Assembly (NCBI GenBank): GCA_963580455.1
Contig: OY756958.1
Coordinates: 30,516,501 to 30,580,500, forward strand
Length of the DNA: 64,000 bases
From: Euonymus europaeus
Lineage: Eukaryota > Streptophyta > Magnoliopsida > Celastrales > Celastraceae
Direction of reading: 5' to 3'
The notes beneath the pieces were generated by a model. It saw only the letters and a list, made by a program, of their open reading frames with translations, was not told the DNA's origin and did no database searches. Each line of letters starts with the position of its first letter. Within the stretch, counting starts at the first letter, position 1. Shown here one piece after another: positions 47,250-59,322 of the stretch. The position numbers were made by a program, and so were the translations under genes.

Positions 47250-48260
47250 GAATTGGATGGAGAAGATGCTCGAATTACAGACTACTTTGATGTTATTGCA
47301 GGAACTAGCACTGGAGGTCTGATCACAGCAATGCTGACGGATCCTGATGAACACAACCGTCCTCTCTACATGGCCAAAGACATCGCTCCCTTCTATCTTA
47401 AGCACTAAATCACAATCATGGAAATTTTTTTTCCCTGAGAAAAAGTCCATTGATAATGATAAGCTAATGACTTTCTTCTATGGGAATTTTGAAGTGCAAC
47501 TCTTATGAGAATGAATGCTATGATGGGACCAAAATATAGTGGCAAGTACTTCCGAAAGCTGCTTCGCCAGATTCTCGAAACTCAAAGACTGAAGAACGAG
47601 ACAGTGACTCGCTCTTTTATACCCACATTTGAAATTCAATTACTCCAACCTATTGAGTTCTCAACTTTTGAGGTACATATTTGACAGATGCGTTCAGTCC
47701 TGTTTAAAAGCAGGGCATCAGGAGCCTTCTGCACTGGGGTTTGATCTTTTTTTTTTAACATTTGAAGGCTGAAACCGATGGACGCTTTGCTGTCTGATAT
47801 ATGTATCAATACTTCTTCAGCTCCAACTTACTTTCCAGCTTATCATTTTAAGAACAAAGATTTCGAAGGAAATGATAAGGAGTTTCATCTAGTTGATGGA
47901 GGGATTGCAGCAATTGACCCTGTAAGCTTTAACCCTTATTTTATCTGATGTACATTTGCAAGTTTAACTTGATTAATGGTTGTGGGATTTTTCATACTTG
48001 ATTGTAGGCGTTGTTGGCGATGAAGCCGACTGAGACAGTGTTTTCCTGGTGATCCTGATGAGTTGCCAGAGCAAGCTCTAAAATACAACAAGTATCTAGT
48101 GATTTCTCTGGGCACTAGAACTTCAAAGATCGAGAAGAAATACAATGCCAAAATGGGGAATCCTGGGCTGGCTTTTACAGGGAAGGCAATTGTCCATTAG
48201 TGGAAGCATTTACTTTTGCTAATAGTGACATGGTTGACCTTCACAAATCAATAGAATGAG
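47250..48260 (+). pseudogene. Patatin-like lipase pseudogene
   Basis: Exon-like blocks match the intact patatin gene at 49086-51040. Block 47250-47408 begins after a TTAG acceptor with [20 protein letters not shown] and keeps the GTSTGG nucleophile motif, but ends in a premature TAA (47406-47408). About 47500-47672 carries a lesion-bearing counterpart of exon 3 (GPKYSGKYFRKLL). About 47760-47920 carries the catalytic-Asp exon (HLVDGGIAAIDP, donor GTAAGC). The block at 48008 onward runs into TGA 48050-48052 after a frame change, then shows YNKYLVISLGT in another frame. Exon 1 (DGGGxRG) and the last exons are missing. Intron positions are retained, so it is a duplicated gene that decayed, not a retrocopy. 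No functional product is expected. Confidence 0.88.
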
Positions 48261-48413
48261 AAACTTATGTGAGAACGGCCGGTCATTTGGATCAGCTCTT
48301 GTTATCCCCTACATTTCCAATTTTACAAATTTTAAGCCCAGCACAAACCTGGCCCGGCCTGACATTAAACGGGGGCCCAAATTTGGCAAACGATAGGACT
48401 TACAAATGAAAAA

Positions 48414-48674
48414 ATGAGCTTCATGATATTCGTAGAAAGCGATCTCGGGTATGCGGACTCAGACCCAAACCTCTCTCCCATGCAGCAAAACTCAAAATCA
48501 TTGGCACAATTCAAAAAAGTTCACGGCCAAATGATACTACACGGGGCAGACGAGGATCCTTTCATGGTCACCCAACTAGTCCAATCGTATGCGGAGACCG
48601 ATGATTTGACAACGGTGCACAAACTGTTCGACGTATTGTCGGAACCAAATGCATGTTTACAATGGGTTTCTTGA
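48414..48674 (+). pseudogene. PPR-protein N-terminal remnant
   Basis: An 86-codon open frame contains SLAQFKKVHGQMILHGADED, then a PFMVTQLVQSYAETDDLTTV block and HKLFDVLSEPNA. This is the shape of the first repeats of a plant PLS-type pentatricopeptide repeat protein (K.vH.q.i..G, D.F....Lv..Y...gdl..A..lFD....PN). The frame stops right after; real PPR proteins have hundreds more residues. Downstream sequence to about 48800 shows no continuation I can frame. It is a fragment, and the identification rests on the repeat pattern only. Confidence 0.6.
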
Positions 48675-49085
48675 AGAATCTGTGCAGCATTTTGGTCGTA
48701 TGAGATTGGATGCCTGGATGGAATGGATGGGTTTGATCCTGATATTGTTACCCTCAATACGAAAATTTGTTTCATGGAAAGGATGAGGGGATTTGAGGGT
48801 AACTGCTACTAATTTTTTTTATCAGCTCTCGTTTGTTGACGAAAAATATCTTCGGGGAATTTCGACTGAAGAAGGGAACTATTTTATGTACAGAGGTTTG
48901 TGTCCTCTGATGTCTTGCCCTTTATTATCTGTTAAATTTTATCTTTTTTTTTTAAATCTTCTGTGTGCATGAAAAACAGAATCGTTCAAAAGTATAAGAA
49001 CAAGCGTTTACTTATGTGATTCATAATAAAATATTAAGTGGCTTACAGTTCACAAATAAATCTACAAATCTGTATGATGAAGCAT

Positions 49086-51040
49086 CTATTTTGAACCCTT
49101 GTCATGTGTAAATTTGGACTCCCGCAATTTCCTCTCATCCGAAAGTAGTTTTGCGCATCTGAAACCAATCCAGGAGTCAATGCTTCTTAATAGATGTTAT
49201 CAAGTAGGAGTTCGATGTTTTTAGGAACTACCGTGAAACTTACCTTTTGAGAGCTTCTTCATTGGTGCCACCATTTTTGACTGGTTCATATTTTCCGGTG
49301 TCTAGGTTTTTGCGGGAAACTGGTTTCTTCAACAAGCGTTCACCAACCTTGACAAGATTTTCCAAGTTTTCCTTTGTAGATATATCAATCGAAGATAAAT
49401 CACCCTGTAGCGTGTCATCCTGGGTTTCATAAATTAGAGAATGACTCATCAAATGCATTCCAAAGTAAATATCAATGTAGAAAGACAAGTTAATCTGGGA
49501 ACCAAAGGTATGCACTTGTGGTAGTATCACCTTTGAATCAACTCTTGGTAATTGTTTTTGTGAGTCATTCTCAGTTGGTGATTAGTTGGTTTTAATTTGT
49601 ATTTCGTTGTCTGTGGTTAAGCATGTCGCTTTCTTACCTTAATTATTCTTTTATTTGTTGATCACAGGCGAGAAAATTGATACAAATGGGAGCGTGGATA
49701 CGAGGTTACCTCAATCCTTAAGTAGCTGTTTTCAGAATGAAGGGCATGAAACACTACACAATTGTGATAATCAACCATATCAGCACTTGCTTCACCATAA
49801 CAATCTACTATTGGACTAGACCCATCAGTAAGCATCCAGCTTATGACACCCCACTTGGAAGCTGTTTTAGCATTGTATTTTTCTTCATTCCTCGATGACC
49901 CTGTTCCTAACGAGATCACAAGTAACCGATCAAAATCCAACGCCTCCATCGGGGGGAAGTTCGGATCTTCCTTGGTTGTCTGTTTTGCCACTTCACTGAT
50001 TGCAATCAGTGTCTGCAGGGTTCACCATGAAACACAAATCCATAAGAGCAAGTTCACGTCAGTGGAGCTAGAGAGACTATAAAAGTTGTACCGGATTATT
50101 GGCAGCGAAGGCACCGTCGACGAGATTGAATTCCTCGGAATTCCCATCTGCATCTTGGTTCTTGAAATAATGTGCAGGGAGATACGTTGGTGCCGCAGAG
50201 GTGCCAATGCAAATGTCACTCATTGGAGCATCTAGAACTGGACGGCATGACAACTGCAGTAAGAGATTGCAATTCCAATATTAGTTGACTCTGATCCCGA
50301 AAGAAAGACAACAGGCTATCTGATCCCGATATTGACCAATTGTTATGGTTATGGTTATGGTTATGGTTAAACCTGATAAGAGGAAAAGAGAACAGGCTGC
50401 AGCTTCTTGATATCGAAAGTTGGGATAACCACACTGGTTATGGTTTGATGCAATTTTGTGTCGCCCAGTTTCTCTTTGATTAGTTTGTGAAGGTACTTCC
50501 CATCATATTTGGGTCCTGTCAGAGCTTTCACTAGATTTACAATCCATGAAGCTATCGCACTGTTCTTCGAAGTTCCAATTCATTACTACCTTCATTAGCA
50601 CAAAACAATGTTTACTTAAATACGTGAAAAGTCTAATTCTCAGAGTTACTTACGGTGGCTGTGGGAATATTTTGGGACTTTGTTCAAGTAAGAAAGGAGC
50701 TATATCCTTGGCTGCAAATAGAGGACGACCACGTTCATTTGGCGCAGCTATCATAGCAGATATTATGCCCCCAATACTGGTTCCTGCAATTACATCAAAG
50801 TAATCTGCAAGCCTTGCATCTTCACCATCTATCTCCTGCAGATAATAAAACAAATTAAGCTCACAATTATGAGCCAAATTTGTAATTTACTTTCTGTACC
50901 TGGAGTTGAGACTCAAGGTAGGCAAGAAGAACTCCAGGAATGATTCCTCTGACTCCTCCTCCATCAATACTGAGTATGGTTAACAGGTTCCCATACTTGG
51001 GAGGTTGGATTTTTGGACAAGATGTAGTAGTACTCTCCAT
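49086..51040 (-). CDS. Patatin-like phospholipase (PLP2-type)
   Basis: Exons right to left: 51040-50900, 50835-50654, 50559-50373, 50253-50092, 50012-49710, 49419-49244, 49158-49086 (1,224 nt, 407 residues), the size of class I patatin-like acyl hydrolases. They deacylate glyco- and phospholipids, usually in the cytosol or at membranes, and are often induced by stress. Seen directly: oxyanion hole SIDGGGVRG (24-32), nucleophile elbow GTSIGG with Ser67, and the catalytic Asp216 in [11 protein letters not shown]. The C-terminal block [19 protein letters not shown] and ending ERKLRESK also match the family. No signal peptide is evident; vacuolar storage patatins have one. Seven exons with canonical sites, all in frame. 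Intron 3 contains a (TTATGG)4 stretch. An inverted, decayed relative lies tail-to-tail at 47250-48260. Confidence 0.95.
50343..50368 (+). repeat. (TTATGG)4 intronic microsatellite
   Basis: Four TTATGG units plus TT, within the intron between exons 3 and 4 of the patatin-like gene. Not the plant telomere repeat. Confidence 0.9.
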
Positions 51041-51779
51041 TTTTTTTATATTAAAACTCTAAAGTTTTATCAAAACTGGATTAGAGAGAATGAGTGCATC
51101 CCTTGCCAGTTACTACTAGCTAGGAAGAGCTCCAATATAATAACTCGATAATAAATGAGTAGATTTATAGAGAGAATGCCTCAATGTCTATTAAGGTGAT
51201 CAGGTGACTTGATCACCTTAATAAACCTCCACCACTTGTTTGCACTCACGATTCCAATCCTGAGTACGACCCCGTGTTAGTTAGAGCATTCTTACTATAC
51301 AATTTATAATTTCTTGTAGAACAAAAACATCATTAAAGGCCAGCACCAAAGAAGAGTGCTGATGTTTTTATTTACGTGTAATTCTTGATTATGAGTTTTC
51401 TTTTTCTGTATAGTGAAGGAAATAATTATGCACGAAAGCAAGTTTTGAATAATTTACTATTGCCTACGTAAAAGAATGTGCAAACAATTAAAAATGCTAA
51501 ATTCATTTCTTGTATGTTCATAATCACTAGTGATTTTTGACTTAGTTATTGAATAGATCAAGTGTCATTGGCCCCTGGAAACTTTATGCCTGCCACGCCC
51601 AAAAGTTATATCTACATTACCTACTAGTTGATAGTTGATAGTTGATGGTCCAAATATAATGCCATGGGGCAATTCCTCACGTTTTAACATACTATCTTTC
51701 TTCCTCCACAAGGAGGGGCTTGACCTTCTAAGATTTCAACTTAACGAGCATCGATTTGAGTCTTTATCCCAAAATTTTA

Positions 51780-52180
51780 GGCTCTATTTGGATTGAGGGG
51801 GAAAAAATAAAGAGAGTTAAGTGGAAGAACGTCAAGTGAGGGAGAAGGACACATAATTTTGCTTAGATTAAGGGGGTTTAAGTAGGGTGTGTTTATTATC
51901 TCTTTGTTTGGATTGAAGATTTTGAGTAAAGGAAAGTAATAAAAATGTTATAGTTTCTTAAAATGTTATTTATTAAAGGGCATTTTGGATTTTTTAACAA
52001 ATATGAATTTTTCCCCTCCTTAACACCCCATTTCAGTTGAGAAGAAAATAGATAAAAAAACTTAAAATTTTCCTCTCACTTAAACCTTCATCATCCCTCT
52101 CCTAAAACCTTATCATCAATCCAAATAAGTTATTTGTTTCACATCACTTAACTCTATTAGCTCTCAATCTAAGCAGAGCC
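51780..52180. mobile_element. Tourist-like MITE with TTA target duplication
   Basis: 401 bp flanked by TTA (51777-51779 and 52181-52183). The termini form an 18-bp inverted repeat, 15 of 18 identical: left GGCTCTATTTGGATTGAG, right in reverse complement GGCTCTGCTTAGATTGAG. A GGCTCTGTTTGGAT-like end and TTA duplication are the signature of Tourist (PIF/Harbinger) MITEs. No coding capacity. Confidence 0.8.
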
Positions 52181-52539
52181 TTAGAGCCGTTTTCATGAAT
52201 CAATAAGAAAATCAACGGGGATATACTACTACACGTAATCATTTTTGCCGTTCATTAGAATAATTTTATCATTCTTCTGATATTTTCAAAAGTGTACAAA
52301 CACAAGTAATTGTATCTATCATCCCTACTAACTTGTATCATGCTCAGATCAATCATACCAAATATGGTATTCGGTTAGACACTCTAATTTAAGAAGAGCG
52401 TTTTAGATATTATCATACAGATACAAATACGTACAACCAAGGAAGGAAAGTATGCATGCATTCACTTTCTTTCTTTTTTTCCCCAAAATTTTCTTCTTGA
52501 TGATAACAATGGTGGTTTTCTCGACTTGTCGTCGATCGG

Positions 52540-52920
52540 GAAGCAAGGGGAATACTGGGCCATATTCGGCTGCTGCAGGCCCGGCTTTCTACGTTGCCCT
52601 TTTCTTTTCGTCTGTTAATTTGTGCCTTATAATTTGATGACCCATCAGGTCTCCAAAAGCCCAGCCTTATTATTTATAACCCATCGGGCCTCCGCAGGCC
52701 TGGCTTCTTCGTTTTCTTTTCGTATTGTTAATTTGTTATTTGGGAGGTTGGGCCTCATGGACCGTTCGAGTCTCCACAGGCCCAGACTTCATCTTTTTTC
52801 CTTTCATCTGTGTTTATTTGGACCTTGGAAAATCAGGCCCAGCCTTCTTCATTTTCTTTTATGTTTGTTTATTTAGGCCTTATAATATCCATAATCATCG
52901 GGTCTCCGAGGCCCAGGCTT
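52540..52920 (+). repeat. Degenerate tandem array, about 80-bp unit
   Basis: Roughly four to five diverged copies share the order: CATCGGGTCTCC, CAGGCCCAG, CTTCTTC.TTTTCTTTT, TTTATTT, then a GGCCT/CCTTATAAT segment. Copies are seen near 52545, 52640, 52680, 52762 and 52896. Each carries one or two GGCCC/TGGGCC-type motifs. Confidence 0.7.
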
Positions 52921-54926
52921 AAATACAATTATTTTTTGTGCATAATATGTGGTCCTAGCTATCACTTCGGGAATTATTATTAATTCATTCCTGTAATATG
53001 ATTATAAGGAATATCAAGTGGTCCTACAAATACTTATTGTGATTAGGCTTGCTTTGATTAACAACTTATCAATGGTTGTTGATGCATATAATGTCAGAGA
53101 TCACAATAAAAGTCATCCCAAGAGCATATGACACCCGTTCATTGAGCGTGAAGACATCATAGTGAATGACTCAATGAACAAGTGTTGCACAATATTTCGA
53201 TATTTTGAGATGATTTTTATTTGAATTTCTTTCGTTTTTAATATATTATTTTGAAATAATAAATAACATCAAAATTTGAGTTCCGCATAACACTCTCCGC
53301 GTGGTATTCACGCCTGCCTTTAGAGAAAAGCAAAATCCTATTGTTGATGAGTGAGTGACAACGTTAAATCTTGTACTTGAAGAAAACGTTAAAAACCAGT
53401 CAGACCCAGCTATGCTCCACTCCTGTAGGCTTTGGCCACAAAGAATATATATAATATAATATAATATAAGTATAAATGTGAAGCAGGAGATAAATAGCCG
53501 TTATGAGTTTTGATGAAGAATATGGTGTGGCCTGCAAGCCCCATTCCATTCAACAAAAGTTTCTTTTAGGCAAAAAGTTGATAAAAAAGTTTTGATTGTA
53601 ATGATGGATGATATAGACACGCCTGTCATGTACCATTGATAAGGTGTTCAACAAACACGTACCAATTATCATTATTATATTCTTCAAAAAAAAAAAATTA
53701 TCATTATTATTATTTTTCCATTTTCAATCGTCATCATGGGCACTAATTAATTTTATTTGTCTATTATCCTAAAGACGAATTCAAAATCAGAATTTATGCG
53801 TATGTAGTAGTCCTAGAAGTTTCTCGATTTTTTTTAATTGTAGAGTATCTGAATTCTCCAAAAAACCAATCTATCGAGGCTTTTGCACAATTACTACGAT
53901 ATAATATTAGTATTGAATGTGCAGTAAAAAAGGGCGTATTTTCGTTAGATATAAATTATTATTTTGAACTGAACAATTTTTGTATTATTATGTAGATTGA
54001 TGAGGAAAGTATAACATCAAAACAGGATTTTGTGATTTACCACAAAATTAGACCCGTAAGTGTGTATTCTTCTGTCCATCAAGGCAATTGCAATGGTAAT
54101 ATGATAGGGGAAATGTATAATGTATATCAATGTGTGTTTTTGCTTTTGTATTGAGATATATATTTTAGTCATAAGCTAATATTAAATATGTGTTATATTG
54201 ATTTGATTGTATTAAAAGATTTATTTTTGTGAGTTTTTTGTCATTGCAAATGCCCTCATAATTGAGGATTTGGTTGGATCAATGCGTACCTCACGTTGAA
54301 ATTATCAACCTACATTACAATATTGAGGAAACAAGGGAACGAGAAGTAAAAAACAGAGAAGGGAATTCAATGTAATTATTTAATTAATGAAAGCAACGTA
54401 ATCAAACCGAAGTCAAAGTCTAGGATCTTAGCTGTGTTCTGTTTCCTCGCTGCCTCGCTTGTCTTCGTATCACTTGTACTCTCCTTTTCGATTACGGCCT
54501 CTCTGGCCCTCTCTCTGCCTGTGACTATGACCCACCACACACACACAAGAGACCCAATATAATACACAAAACGACGATTCACCGTCGGAGAATTTAATTC
54601 AGTTTTCTTTAATTAATTCGAGTTTTATTATTATAGTCAAAGTCTGGAAGAAAAATAAAAGAGACCGACTAGGAGAAGAGCACTACTGTTGGTCTAAACT
54701 CTTAAAAACTTCCAATTTTTGTTTCTTTCGACGAGGTGGTTTGATAAAATAACTCCAGACTCGTTAGGTTCGCCGACGGCAGCTTCTCTTATCTTTCTGT
54801 TTGTACTGCCTTGGTTTTTGACGAAAGTGCATTTGTGGCTGAGGATACGAGATTGGGATGAATAGTGCTGTTTGAGCTCTGCTTTATAAAGTTCCTATTT
54901 TTGGCTTCTTGGTTCCTGCGACAACG

Positions 54927-57594
54927 ATGGCTGAATTTATTTATGTTCTTAATAAGGTACCCTTTTTTGGTTGATATTCACTGTTTTTTTTTTTGTTGTA
55001 CGTCAGAGTTCCGTTCTTGGATGTGGGTTTTGCTTCAAATAATGGGTTTATTCATGGTTCGTTCTAAGATTTTTTTTCTAAAATTTCCTAATTTTTTAAC
55101 TTCTTAGTTTATGGATTCGGACAAAGTTGGGCTGTGCTTGAGAGACAATGCGTTTGTTTGGTTCTTTTTTTTGGGGGGGCGGGGGGGGGGGGGGCGGTTT
55201 GTTTTAATTAATTGCCGAAGCAGCTGCTCATCAGTTGCCCTCACAGTTCCGTCTCGGATTAGTTTGTGTGAAGAGATAGGTGTATGTATGTTTTGCAACT
55301 GCCGATCTGGGTCCAGTGCTCAGGGGAAATCGATTCTGTAATTGGGGCTTTCTGGGTTTATATTGTTGTCTCTGTTTGCGAAACCAACAATGCGTCTGCA
55401 TTATCCTGAAATCAAACAAGATTGCTTCATTGTTATTTTAATTATTTGATTTTTCCTATGGGTTTTTGGCACAGCAGCGTATTTTGTGCTACAATTGTTG
55501 CATGTTCATAGGGAACGCCTAATCAGTTTTTCCTTCATCTTTATTCCCTCAATGACCTAATGTCTATCTTGCTTATGTGACAGGATACTCTTATTATAAG
55601 GCATCATAAGAAATCTCCCCTCTTGTTAAGGATGATAGTTTTGTTGTTTGCAATGCTATGTGGGCTGTTGATATGCTCAATCTGTTTAAAGCAGATAAGC
55701 ACTAACACCAACATTAAATTGCAAGATATTCAAGTAATTGATAGGCCTCCTAATGATATAAATCCTGAGCAATTGAGAATTCCTTGGGTGCATTACCCAA
55801 AGCCGCAAACTTTTAGCAGGTGATTAGGATTTTCTGCAGTTGGCTTGAATTTGAGTTCATTTAGATTGATCATTAGGATTTTTACTTTTGTGCTGGTTGT
55901 GTTTCAGGGACGAATGTGCGCATAATCCTGTACGATTCTTTGCTATATTGTCAATCCAGAGGTCAGGGAGTGGATGGTTTGAGACATTGTTAAACAGTCA
56001 CATTAATGTAAGCTCAAATGGGGAGATATTCTCTAAATTGGAGAGGAGGCAAAATGCATCTGCAATTGTAAATACTCTGGATAAAGTCTACAATTTGGAC
56101 TGGTTGAGTAGTGCTTCCAAGAATCAGTGTTCTGCAGCAGTTGGCTTGAAGTGGATGCTTAATCAGGTATATATTTTATCTGAATCTGGGAGATTAAAAG
56201 CAGTTGTCCATTGAGTCTTCTTTGCTAATTTTTTTTGTTTCTACTTGTTCAGAAAAAGACTACGAGTTACTGTAGGAATTGATGCCATAGGTTTGGGGCC
56301 TGTTACATGAGTTAGAAGTCAAGTCAGTTTTTCATTTATCTAAGTTTTTTCCTCCCTACGGCTTGGGACATGCTGGGATAAAATAAGATTCTGCAAAAAA
56401 AAAAATATTCGTCTGCAAAAAATTTCAAATATATATCTGGAACCTGTTGCAGGATTGGAGCATCCCTGAGCCATATTGTCATGGAATATTTACATAAGGG
56501 AGATTGCTAATGAAATCAGGCCTCAGTGGGTATGTAGTATAGAGCCTGGCTTTGTACCAGAGAAAGTGAAGTAGTTGTGGTGAAGCAATAAATGGGTGGC
56601 AGTACCTTATTTAATATAACACTCTTGTGCAATTTGAAGTTTTCGATAGCACAATTCTGAAAAGCTACTGGCATATAGCACCTGTTATTTTATATAGCTC
56701 CACCATGTAGTATTTTCTTTCGAGGAAGAAAGCTGCCGAATTCATATTATGTTTTTGGTCAATGCAGGGAGTGATGGCTCACCATGAAGCAATAAGTGAA
56801 TACTTCAGTCGACGGGGTGTTTCTGTAATATTCTTATTTCGAAGAAATCTGCTGCGTCGAATGGTTTCAGTTATTGCAAATTCCTATGATCGATATGCTA
56901 AACTATTGAATGGAACTCACAAGTCTCATGTGCATTCACTAGAAGAGGTCATTTCTCTCTCTGTTTCCCCCTTTCTACTTCATTGCCCTTACTTGATCTT
57001 GAACTAATCTGGTGATGGTATGTAGGCTGGTAGACTTTCAACGTACAAACCTTCAATCAATTCCACATCATTGATAGATGATCTGAAGCAAGTGGAGCTA
57101 ACAACCACCAAGGCTTTAGAATACTTCAATAGCACTAGACACATCGTTCTGTACTACGAAGATCTCATCAAGAACCGCACGGTAAGGATATATGTGGTTT
57201 ATAAAACTTTGTGAAATCCTAATCTTTACCGAAGTTTCTTCCAATGCCATCTCTGAAACTTCTGAAGTTTCAAATTCCATTAATGTTTTCTCATCTTGAA
57301 GTACTTTATTTTCAGTTAGTCTGAGAAGTAACTGTTTTGGTATTCTACTCAGAATTTTGAATTGTGCTAATGTTCAACAATCATGCCCTTTGTGATGATA
57401 ATTGTTCCACTAACTTGTTGCAGATATTGAACGATGTTCAAGAATTCCTGAGACTCCCGGTAATGGAGTTAACAAGCCGTCAGGTTAAAATACACCAAGG
57501 TTCCCTGTCGATGCACATTAAGAACTGGGACGATGTGAACAAGACTCTCAACGGAACAATGTATGAGAGTTTCCTCCATGCCGACTATCGTTAA
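54927..57594 (+). CDS. Type II membrane sulfotransferase-like protein (NodH-related)
   Basis: Six exons: 54927-54956, 55584-55819, 55908-56166, 56768-56947, 57026-57181, 57424-57594 (1,032 nt, 343 residues). A short cytosolic N-tail is followed by one membrane anchor (residues about 27-45, MIVLLFAMLCGLLICSICL), then a lumenal domain. This is the layout of Golgi sulfotransferases. The PAPS 5'-phosphosulfate loop is FFAILSIQRSGSGWFETLL (about 99-117). The 3'-phosphate-binding strand-helix is VIFLFRRNLLRRMVSVIAN in exon 4. N-glycosylation sequons (NVS, NAS, NGT, NRT, NKT) fit a lumenal domain. The late motif IVLYYEDLIKN is the usual YEDL of this fold. Plant members are annotated as NodH-related P-loop proteins; acceptor unknown. 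The first coding exon is only 30 nt (MAEFIYVLNK). An alternative start is Met27 in exon 2, which would shorten the cytosolic tail. Confidence 0.87.
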
Positions 57595-59181
57595 CTCATG
57601 GATGTTGACTTGTTGAGTATACCAACTTCAAACTAATCTTTAATCACAGAGCTGACAGGATACAATCCCTTCCGGTTGTGACTGCTATGTGGATTCCATG
57701 CCAGGCACATGTCTATTTGCGACTCAATCTCCTGTTGATTATTGTGTCTCCGGTGAAGAAAAGCAATTTTTCAAGTATATAGATCGGTTTCATATTTGAA
57801 TTCTTGTCTCCGATGTTTGATTAGTTAATAGTGGGTACTAATAGAACGTAGTGTGCATGATGCACAGCTCAACCACTTCAATTTGTACTCCCTGAATCGT
57901 CATTTGGTGCACCTATTTGGCCTAGTCAACGCAATGTGCATAATGCTGGGTGGGTCGTCAAGTAAAAGTCAAACATGGAATCCTTGTCGGATAAATAGGA
58001 CGGATAGTCAGACTTAAACTGTCGTACATATAATCCACGAGCGCAGAGACACGCATAGGCCCGTTGACGCTCGCAGTGTTGTGCGGAGTGCGGACTTCAA
58101 TATCAGTTCGAAGGGCAAAGGTTAGAGTTCCCCAAAAGTTGGTTTGTGCTCAATGTATTTATGGGCTTTGTTTTACTGGTCCAGTAAGTATACACTTAGC
58201 TCAGCTGGCGCAGAAAAGGTGGGCCTTCAATTTAGTCTTGTGCTCTATTTGACTTGGAGACCAGGCCTATATGGCCCATAGAGATTTGTGGGTATGATGA
58301 TATGATCTTGGAGTCGTGTCGTTCGGTTTGTGCGGACTTCAATATAAATAATTAAATACCTAAAGGGAATAATAAAAAAATCCCCGTAAGTTGCTTTCGG
58401 CCCAATATACACTTGGGCTTTGTATTACTGGTCCAGTTGGCTGAAGTGGGCCATCTTAACAGTTTTAAAGCTTGTAAGGCCATACTAATTATTAATATTA
58501 ATACAGGGCTCGGTTGGACTTGATCTTGGAGTCGTGATTCGTTCGTTCTTCTTGCCCATTGGACTTTTCATTTCCTTTTCCACGGGATTCTGTTCATCAC
58601 ATACGTGCTCGTCATCAAAGCCCACCCCAAAAGCAAAGACCCCAATCTCAGTAACGAGAGATACGGTCGCCCGATACGATTTTTATGCCCTTGGGCCCAA
58701 CAAGTTAAGACTCTTAATTTGTCACATAATTTTTAACTTATCCAAGGAGTGATGTTAATTACAACACAAAGTCAAGTGTCCTGCCGTTTAGGGAGAATCA
58801 CTGTGTATATAAGGATCGACCTTTTCAAAAGGGAGTGTGTTCCCATCCCCAATTCTCTTAAATAAAAAAAAAAAAAATATAACACAAACAAAGTCATATA
58901 TAATAATCAATTACAAAAAGCATTTGCATACATTTATAAATAAGCAACTTTTCCAAGGAGTGAGGTTGGGCGTGGGAATGGTGGGGACGTCGTTACGAAA
59001 ATGATTTAATATATAATTTTATGACAGCTCTTGCAAATTAGGGTAAAACTTCTCCTCACGAGAATAACCAAGCCAAGCCTTCCTTTCTTACTTGTTAGTG
59101 TACGAAAGCAATGGATGGGATACATATATTCCCATTTGCATGTACTTTTACCCCAAGCAACATTAATTAGGGCAGCTCGAT
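57595..59181. other. Intergenic, 3' flank and CEP upstream region
   Basis: No gene recognised. A diverged tandem duplication of about 215-250 bp covers 58081-58560. The right end is the promoter of the CEP gene. Confidence 0.5.
58081..58560 (+). repeat. Diverged tandem duplication, about 215-250 bp
   Basis: Ordered matches recur: TGCGGACTTCAATAT near 58090 and 58332, GGGCTTTGT.TTACTGGTCC near 58160 and 58410, GATCTTGGAGTCGTG near 58302 and 58520. Spacing differs between pairs, so indels have accumulated. Confidence 0.6.
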
Positions 59182-59190
59182 CTATAAATA
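59182..59190 (+). promoter_or_regulatory. TATA box of the CEP gene
   Basis: CTATAAATA, 133 bp upstream of the ATG at 59323, predicting a start of transcription near 59215 and a leader of about 105 nt. Confidence 0.75.
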
Positions 59191-59322
59191 GCTCCCGAGA
59201 GTGAGGGGAAAGACACACCAAGAGTTAGCTTGCTTCATTAATTATTAGCTGCTTCAAACTCTAGCTCTTGCTCCATTCCCTTCTAGGTCAGCACTCGTCG
59301 ACCGCTCTTAACCCAGCTAGCT

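Larger units (their letters stand above)
51041..54926. other. Intergenic between divergent patatin and sulfotransferase-like genes
   Basis: No coding region recognised. Holds a Tourist-like MITE (51780-52180), a degenerate tandem array rich in GGCCC (52540-52920) and long AT-rich stretches. The last 500 bp before the sulfotransferase-like gene, including CT-rich leader sequence around 54480-54560, probably contain its promoter and 5' UTR. Confidence 0.5.

Noticed and set aside
50343..50368. Interstitial telomere repeat
   Set aside because: Unit is TTATGG, not TTTAGGG.
58195..58240. TAGCTCAGCTGG, a tRNA D-arm-like string
   Set aside because: No B box, acceptor stem or anticodon arm nearby; not a tRNA gene.
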